Shown: positions 57,825 to 64,000 of the stretch, in pieces
How positions within the stretch are numbered: the stretch's first letter is position 1
Layout of the letters: each line of letters begins with the position of its first letter
NCBI GenBank assembly: GCA_963969495.1
Contig: OZ018322.1
Location: 157,014,848 to 157,078,847, forward strand
DNA length: 64,000 nt
DNA from: Ceratothoa steindachneri
Taxonomy: Eukaryota; Arthropoda; Malacostraca; Isopoda; Cymothoidae
Direction of reading: 5' to 3'
Notes under the pieces: model-generated
Told to the model about the DNA's origin: nothing
The model's input: the letters and a program-made list of their open reading frames with translations, nothing else
Databases searched by the model: none
Translations under genes and position numbers: made by a program

Positions 57825-58910
57825 CCTTATTGGAAAAGGCGAAACGAGAAGAGACAGAATCGGTTCGTGGAGACCAAAAAGTGAGGTATGTGATTGAAGA
57901 CGCTTTGCTATTTCGTACTTCCCCGGATCCAGTGGGCTTTACATTTAGAGCCCTTTGCGTGTCTAGGGCCTACGTTGCAAAGATTTTACAAATAGCACAT
58001 GAAGGTATGTTTTCAGGACACGTCAGCCATAATAAGACCTCGCAACGCGTATTTAAGTATTTTGAGTGGCCTGGTACAGAAAAGGAAATCGCAGAGTTTT
58101 GCAGGAACTGTGATATATGTCAAAAGGTCACCGCCAAAGAACGAGTACAACCGGCCCCCCTTCAGAAGACTCCAGTTATATCAAAACAATTTTTCAGGGT
58201 TACCATCAATCTTATTGGACCGATACACTCCTTCCACCGAGGAACACTCATACGTTCTTACCCTCATCGATTGGGCCACCCGGTTTCCCGAAGTAATTGC
58301 TCTCAAAAAATTTTATAGCATCTCGTGTGCCGAGGCATTAATCTATATTTTCCCACCGATAGGGATCCGTAAAGAGGTCCTTTCTGACAGGGCCCGTAAA
58401 TTCACGTCCGAATTAATGGAGCAGGTGAGTAGGTTGCTCCAAATTAGGTCCATTTTCACCATGCCTTTTCACCCCTCTGCAAACTGTATGTGCTCAAAGT
58501 TAAACGCTGTCTTAAAAAGCTTGCTTAAAAAGCTGTGCAACGACCAGCCCCAGGAATGTCACTGGTACCTGCCAGGAGCTTTATATGCGTGTAGGATGAT
58601 TCCCCACCGAACTCTGGAATTCTCCCGATTCGAGCTTCTCTAGGGTCGCAATGTCTGAGGTCCACTAAGCATTCTCAAGGAGCTCCTCACGAACTCTCGA
58701 ATGGATGAGGAACTAAATACCTCCTACTCGTTTGTTCTGGACTTGCGCGACAGGCTAGAAAAATGCTCGGAGGTTGCCGTGTAAAAATTCCGAGATCAAT
58801 CTAGAGAAGTATCGGACGTATTTTGATATTAAAGCTAAGTCACGAAAATTGAAACCAGGCGAAGAAGTTCTGCTCTTATTCCACTCGGACAACAACAACC
58901 TCCTAAACTG
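57825..58910 (+). pseudogene. Integrase of Gypsy element 2 (catalytic residues lost)
   Basis: The HHCC zinc domain is complete: AHEGMFSGHVSHNKTSQRVF, YFEWPG, FCRNCDICQK. In the core, the first catalytic Asp position reads INLIGP (Asn). A frameshift near 58225 follows, then YVLTLIDWATRFPEVIALK and the second Asp in LSDRARKFTSEL. The third position reads CMCSKLNAVLK, where Glu is expected. HWYLPGALYACRMIPHRTLE continues, and the frame reaches SILKELLTNSR, DLRDRLEKCSEVA and KPGEEVLLLFHSDNNNLLN near 58905. There it is cut and joined to reverse transcriptase sequence. Confidence 0.85.
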
Positions 58911-58914
58911 ACTT

Positions 58915-59660
58915 AGGATTCATGGATTGACAATCAAACCGTCCAAGAGCCAATTTGCTTATAGCACTATCTCTTACTTAGGGCTCAAAGTATGAGAGGG
59001 CGAATTAACCACCCAATAGAACAAAGTAAAGGCAATAGAAGGCATGCCACTCCCTAAAACTAAGAAACAGCTTCATTCGTTTCTTGGCTCCGTCTCCTTC
59101 TATCGGCGGTTCATTTCTCAATTTGCTTCCATAGCTTCACCCGTAAATGACCTTAAAAAGGCGCACCAGACCCATCCTATGGAATTCCGCCGTGACTGCG
59201 AGTTCCGGCGAGCTAAAGAAAAAATTGGTCTCCGCTCCTATCCTCCGTTTGCCCTACCTCCAGAAAAATTTTTGCATCTGAACTGGTGCCTCTAATCTCG
59301 GCATTGGGTGCGTTTTATTACAATATGAGGAAGAAGAGACCGAATGTCCAGTGGCATACGTGAGCCAGAAGCTGTTGGTTCGCGAAAGAGCTTTCGCTAC
59401 TTTTGAACTTGAAGCTTTAGCAATAATTTGGGGCATTAAAAATTTAGGATGCTCTTGATTGGTAGTCCTTTTACTGTCGAACGGACCATAGGGCACTAGC
59501 CTACTTGGACAATTGTAAAAGTCAGAACGGCAGACTTATGAGATGGTCCCTTTTATTGTCAAAATGGCAATAAATGTTTCTTACGTAAAAGGAACGGATA
59601 ACATCATTGCTGATAATTTATCACGCAATCGGATAGACGAAGGCCCTAGTTGTGGCGACT
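58915..59660 (+). pseudogene. Reverse transcriptase end and RNase H of Gypsy element 2
   Basis: HGLTIKPSKSQFAYSTISYL and GLKV form the end of the polymerase. KVKAIEGMPLPKTKKQLHSF, LGSVSFYRRFISQFASIASP and VNDL form the connection. RNase H is readable as NLGIGCVLLQYEEEETECPV, AYVSQKLLVRERAFATFELE, ALAIIWGIKNL, TDHRALAYLDN, and VSYVKGTDNIIADNLSRNRI, ending at TAA 59659. The polymerase fingers and palm, with the catalytic YxDD, are absent. Frameshifts occur near 59000, 59290, 59455 and 59540. Confidence 0.85.
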
Positions 59661-59935
59661 AACCGCAACTGTCCGGCCATTGTTATTTTTTCTTTTGTAT
59701 ATATGTATTTTCTATTTTTTAGGTATGTCTAGTTATTCCTGTAATTTCTAAGACCTTGTCGCGAAATAGTGCCACTTCATTATGCTAATTTTTAGGGGGT
59801 GTTTCACGTGTGTATGTTTCCTGGGATCTTATTTTGCCTATGGATTGTAATGGCGAGTAGGTTATATCTTGTGACAATATCTCTCGTTCCACTTCAGAAT
59901 AATGTCTCCTCAGGATGGGTAGGGATGTAGGAGAA
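59661..59935 (+). other. 3' noncoding region with polypurine tract
   Basis: There is no coding after RNase H. GGATGGGTAGGGA lies directly before the 3' LTR at 59936 and is a good candidate for the polypurine primer of plus-strand synthesis. Confidence 0.6.
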
Positions 59936-60333
59936 TAGCCTAATCCTCTCACGTTTCCCTACCTCCCTTCCGGGCGGGGTGCGAAATCAAACCTTCCCCT
60001 TCTGGCCCAATGTCTGGTCGCCTCCTACCGGAAGAACCCGCCGGCCATTTCAGCTAATCACTGCATTCCTTCCCGGACTAGGTATTAATAGATGAGAGCC
60101 CATCACGGCTCCAGGTGGTTTTTGGAAGTTTACAAAGGACGAAATTGAGGAGATAATCAAGCAGCTCTCACCTTAAGAAGGGCGGTGACATCAAATCTAC
60201 TTCCGAAGTCATGTGAACCTCTCCTGAGTTTCGGGTATAAAAGATGAATTCTTTTAACCCTCAGTAATATATATATATATATATATTAGAGTCGGGTGAA
60301 ACTCCAAACCACCCCTTACCCTATTCCTCGACA
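59936..60333 (+). repeat. 3' LTR of Gypsy element 2 (internally deleted)
   Basis: 398 bp matching the first ~335 bp and last ~45 bp of the 5' LTR. The part equivalent to 53200-54045 is gone and a short (TA)n tract (60266-60287) sits at the junction. It ends CCTATTCCTCGACA. Confidence 0.85.
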
Positions 60334-61999
60334 AGACTATTTAGACTAGGTGTAGGCTAAGGAAAGGTCCGTAACTAGAGAGTGTCCTAACAACAGGCTG
60401 TACAGGCCAGCCTTAATAACAATCTAATTCTCTCTAGTGTTAGTATCAGAACGGGCAGCTGGTGCCTAAGCCAATTGACTACGTCTCTCATCTTCTCTAT
60501 TTCTATCTCTCACATTCTTTCTTTCTTCCTCTTCTTGTGTGCAGGTATGAGTAATTCAAGATAAGAGCGGTCGAACTCCTCTCCGATCCATACCAACTGG
60601 CCCTCGAATATCTCCCCCCTCCTTCTATATACATATATTGGTCTCTGAGGCCTTCTTATATTTCCCTCATTATTCTTACCTCCCTTCTCTTTCCTATATA
60701 TCTCTCTCTTTATTACACCATTATGTGCATCGATTTATTTTATTTTATTTCTTCCACTCTTCCCCAATCTTTTTTTCCAGCATTTTTTGTTTCCTTATTT
60801 TTCCTTCCTACTCGATTCCCTGTGTCTTTTATCCTACATCTCCTTCCTATCTCTTTCTCTCTTTGCTTATTCCGTCATACATTCCATTTCTTTCTTCCTT
60901 TTCTAAACACATCGCTTAAACCTCTTAAAGAATGGAAATGATCAATGACAACATTCCTCATATCATTTATTCCATAATGTAAACCAATGATAGCATTCCT
61001 TGTATCCCCGTATTACAAACAAAGATGCCCGCAAAAAAACAAAGCTCTTTACAATTTTATTATTTACTCAATGGATAACCAACCAGCCACATTCTCAGAT
61101 ATATGTATAACATACACTCAAGCAAGCATTAACAGGTGTATACATACAAATTCGCTCACAACGGCATTCATACACGCGCGCAAGTCCATACACAGTTGCA
61201 AACTCAACACCTTATTACATTTTTTTCGTTCATTCTTTTAATATTAGTTACCGATCTCTGTTTATGTATTCTATCCCTCTTCACATATATATAAATTAAT
61301 CATGGTTTTTCATCTACTAATAAACGCATAAATTACTTATGCCCCATAAGAGGCTTAAGCTATCTGACTCAAGGATTAAAAAAATAGGGATTGTCGGATA
61401 GCCTCAGTATTTTTTGTTAAACAAAGAAAACCGTTAGGAAGAAAAGAAAAATGCGACTCGAGAAATGATATATTTTCTCTTCTTTTTACTACTATATTCC
61501 CAGCCTCACCATTGGGCCTCGTTCGTTTTTTTTTATTGTTCTCTCTCAACAATTAACCAACAAATAACTAGGGCAAGGATTAAGAGAGAACAGTCAAAAG
61601 AAAAACAAACGAAGTACAATGGCGAAGCTGGGAATATAATAGTAAAAATAAGGGGGAAAATATCCTTTCGAGTCACATTTTTCACAAAAAAAATATTATC
61701 TACAACCAAAGGAAGCGGGATTTTACTATGCATTCAATAAAATTAGCTTGATTCTTCGTTTATTGTATATTATTGCCAAATTATTGTTCTAAAATACTTA
61801 TTTTCCGTTGTATATTACTGTCGTAGAATGGACTCTCGACGATATACCATATATAACTATTCGTTGAGGGAACTTCTTTAAATATCTTTAGAGTGCGTGG
61901 ATGTCTGGCTGGCCGATATTATGTATCTTCGATATGCTTAAGAAGTGGGACTGAGCTCAAGGATAATAATATTGCTATCATTAATAAAATAGAGTTCTA
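60334..61999. other. No gene; pyrimidine-rich region
   Basis: From about 60480 to 60910 the plus strand is mostly C and T (TCTCTCATCTTCTCTATTTC-like), interrupted by a CTTCTTGTGTGCAG acceptor-like string at 60530-60543. The overlapping frames at 60638-60941 are low in complexity and result from this composition. The rest is AT-rich without signals. Confidence 0.5.
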
Positions 62000-62003
62000 T
62001 TAA

Positions 62004-62276
62004 AAAAAACTATCAACAACACACAAAACGGAAAATATTGACATAAACAGAGAATGGAAAGGGTCGTGGGGACTCGAGCTAATCCGAGGATTAAAAGATT
62101 TAAAAAGGGAAAACAAATATAAAGTTAAATGGAGGGGATGGTTTGCTAAACCATTTAAAGCACAGGATAAGGTTGAAAAAAGAATTGAATACTCAGAGGT
62201 AACGTTCGGCTTACGTAATTATACTTGTTGTGCAGAGGAAGGCAACGTGAAGGATTTTTTTTCAGGCCGCTGGTGA
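62004..62276 (+). other. Met-less open frame of 90 codons, unassigned
   Basis: Between TAA 62001 and TGA 62274 an uninterrupted frame reads, among others, REWKGSWGLELIRGLKDLKR and ENKYKVKWRGWFAKPFKAQD. It has no Met. YKVKWRGW superficially resembles a chromodomain strand, but the rest does not fit. It could be an exon or a retroelement fragment, or it could be chance. Confidence 0.3.
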
Positions 62277-62329
62277 GTTCCAGCCAAAGGGGGCGGAATT
62301 AAATGATACTAACGTGGCGTCTGGGGAAT

Positions 62330-62724
62330 GAGAACCGTTTCTTGACGAACGGCTTGAAGAACAATGGCTGTTCTACGTTGTTCTCTTCTGAACAACAGGG
62401 GGGAGGAACGTCTCTTGTCTACGGGCTCGAGAACAATGGATGTTCTAATGTTGTTCTCTTCTGAACAACAAGAGGGAAGGATGAGAACCGTTTCTTGGCG
62501 AACGGGCTCAAACGAACAATAGCTGTTCTACGTTGTTCTCTACTAAACAACAGGGAGGGGGGGGGAGAACCGTTTCTTGTCAACGGGCTTAAACGAACAA
62601 TGGCTGTTCTAACGTTGTTCTCTTTCTCAACAACAGTGAAAGGGTGAGAACCGTTTCTTGGCGAACGGGCTCAAAAGAACAATGGCTGTTCTAAAGTTGT
62701 TCTCTTTCTCAACAACAGGGGAAG
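62330..62724. repeat. Five-unit minisatellite (74-83 bp) of hairpin-forming units
   Basis: Units start GAGAACCGTTTCTTGGCGAA at 62330, 62404 (variant), 62483, 62566 and 62646. Each contains GAACAATGGCTGTTC (stem GAACA/TGTTC) and GTTGTTCTCTTCTGAACAAC (stem GTTGTTC/GAACAAC). In units 4 and 5 the second hairpin is GTTGTT...AACAAC with a changed loop but a kept stem. Most units also have CGTT...AACG. Unit ends vary in G-run length. Confidence 0.92.
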
Positions 62725-62907
62725 CCTTGTGGACTTGGCTTCACGAAGGCTCGAACCTTGGCACTCAAGGGATATTGTCCTTCTTCTGGACAAGTGATGG
62801 TGAATCTCGAGGTTGAGGTCCCTTGACGCACAAGGTGAGAGTTGGTCGTAGTGATGTTTTGCGACGAAAATCTGGATCTCCAATCTCAATCTTAGTGGAT
62901 AAGTTTC

Positions 62908-62920
62908 CATATAAATAGTC
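62908..62920 (+). promoter_or_regulatory. TATA-like motif downstream of the minisatellite
   Basis: CATATAAATAGTC (TATAAATAG at 62910) lies about 185 bp after the hairpin minisatellite in otherwise moderately GC-rich DNA. No transcript start or gene could be tied to it. Confidence 0.3.
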
Positions 62921-64000
62921 AGGACATCTCCTTAGCGTGGGGTTCATTTAGGTGGGAGCTTTAAGAGAATGCACAGCTGAGCCTGGGAACAATGCCTTAT
63001 CTGCCTATAAGCCTAACTCAATCTGGCGAGGTCGGCGCATGGGACGACGGGGGAAGATAAACCTCCTTGTTTAAACATTGACTCAGGTGGCTGCGATAAG
63101 GCGCCAGGCTTCAAAGCGAAGATGCACGTGGGTAGCCTCGTGGTCTTAAATAACATGTGATTGTAGTTGAAATTACGCGGCCTCAACCCGTTCTATCACA
63201 ATAACACTCACCTGTGTTTTAAAATAAATTTTCGCTGTCAAAAGATTTATTTTACTTATTTAATAGAGAGATGGAAAAGAAAGACAGACGGAGAAAAAGA
63301 AAGGCCATATAGTCAGAGTGGAAAAGAGCAAATGCTGGTCCGATTGTCCATTCGTCGTACTTCTGCATTTCCATGAACACATCTGATCATAATCTAGAGA
63401 TCCACCCATTCGGAGCAGTTGTGGCGGCAAAAATACAGCAAACCCTTGGATGTGAAGATTTTAATGCCTGAAGGGTATTCAGTTCGCTGTGAGTTGGTAT
63501 AAATCACAATACATTCTCCTAACCGAGAACGGACGGCACGTAAATTATCGTATCCAAAGTTGTATTATTACTAGCTGATCAACTCGGATTTAAAGTAGGA
63601 AGTAGCGCCATGGAGAGACCCACTATTATAAAACCATCGGTAGAAAGCGTAGAAGTTGATCCCCTGATCGGATTAAGAGCCAGCCGTGTACACTCGCCCT
63701 ACTCCTACGTGAAATGGAGCCTGCTTCAAGAATTCTGAACGTAGTACTCCCTATGCTTTGTTGGCAGAAGCGTACCCCAAAACTTACAAAGTAGCTACCA
63801 TTTATGATCACGTCCTGGGTATAACCAGCAGCACCTTCATTCAGAAGATACATTTTTTTTAAAATTTAGTAACCTATCTGGCGACTGCTTACTTGGTCAG
63901 AAGATACAACGAGCTCTCGAAGAATTGGGTAAGGTCTAAACCCCAAACGTTTAGTGTATGATTTACCTTAACTTCGGTAAAGGCACTGTTGTGATCTGAC
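62921..64000. other. No gene recognised
   Basis: Mixed-composition DNA. Frames at 63167-63376 (plus) and 63626-63853 (minus) have no recognisable domain. Confidence 0.45.

Larger units (their letters stand above)
52865..60333 (+). mobile_element. Gypsy element 2 (Gmr1-like order: gag-PR-IN-RT-RH)
   Basis: LTRs start TGTAGG and end CTCGACA. The flanking 5-mers AAACT (52860) and AGACT (60334) fit a 5-bp target duplication with one mismatch. Inside, gag, protease, integrase and then the end of reverse transcriptase plus RNase H follow in one orientation. Integrase before reverse transcriptase is the Copia-like order known in the Gmr1 group of Ty3/Gypsy elements. A deletion near 58905 removed the integrase C-terminus and most of the reverse transcriptase. 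A mariner-like element is nested at 54147-55861. All genes contain stops or shifts. Confidence 0.88.

Noticed and set aside
52865..60333. IN-before-RT order as a new type of retrotransposon
   Set aside because: The Gmr1 group of Ty3/Gypsy is already known to have this order.
60638..60941. Two overlapping Ser/Leu/Phe-rich plus frames resembling membrane proteins
   Set aside because: Hydrophobic composition follows from the CT-rich strand; they are low in complexity.
62330..62724. CRISPR-like array or canonical glucocorticoid response elements
   Set aside because: Units are contiguous without unique spacers, the genome is eukaryotic, and half-site spacing is 5 instead of 3.

Overview
This is a stretch of animal nuclear genome made almost entirely of decayed transposable elements and simple repeats. 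I found no intact host gene, rRNA, confident tRNA or CRISPR array. The organism is a metazoan, most likely an arthropod and plausibly a crustacean. The evidence is the mixture of Penelope-like, Jockey/I-like, CR1-like and Ty3/Gypsy retroelements with piggyBac, pogo/Tigger and mariner transposons, an arthropod-type repeated hypothetical gene, intron-like splice signals, and very long (TA)n microsatellites. The crustacean assignment is inference from element types.

Layout. 1-1.9 kb: unassigned DNA, a 40-bp tandem repeat, a retroelement leader remnant and (TA)n. 1.9-4.7 kb: two Penelope-like copies head to head, each with its 3' end against a (TA)n tract. 4.7-10.6 kb: no gene, but degenerate minisatellites. 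10.6-13.7 kb: a broken gene of a repeated family with an N-terminal Cys-rich part, split by an LTR-like insertion. 13.7-21.4 kb: nothing recognisable. 21.4-23.8 kb: a broken piggyBac transposase and a MITE-like unit with related ends. 24.9-25.6 kb: a regular 128-bp tandem array. 25.6-31.3 kb: a ~390-bp satellite interrupted by Gypsy element 1, which has both LTRs, a broken gag, a protease and an integrase stub.

31.9-44.1 kb is a nested pile. A Jockey/I-like element on the minus strand is split by a mariner, which is itself split by a solo LTR, and probably by a second LTR. It is followed by a plus-strand and another minus-strand copy of the same Jockey family and by a Penelope endonuclease relic. 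46.2-48.2 kb: a pogo/Tigger transposase pseudogene with recognisable introns. 50.1-51.4 kb: a second head-to-head Penelope pair. 51.4-52.5 kb: a CR1-like endonuclease and a 298-bp, nearly perfect tandem duplication. 52.9-60.3 kb: Gypsy element 2, with LTRs, primer-site remnant and polypurine tract. Its gene order is gag-PR-IN-RT-RH, the Gmr1-like order, and a 1.7-kb mariner-like element sits directly behind its 5' LTR. 60.3-64 kb: pyrimidine-rich DNA, a Met-less open frame and a five-unit minisatellite made of small hairpins upstream of a TATA motif.

Every transposase or polymerase seen here carries stops, frameshifts, lost catalytic residues or large deletions, so none is likely to be active. 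The most interesting points are structural: repeated head-to-head inverted pairs of retroelements, (TA)n tracts at element boundaries and deletion breakpoints, an in-frame chimeric reading frame at 32.2 kb, and the hairpin minisatellite at 62.3-62.7 kb. I did not find a convincing new multi-gene system.
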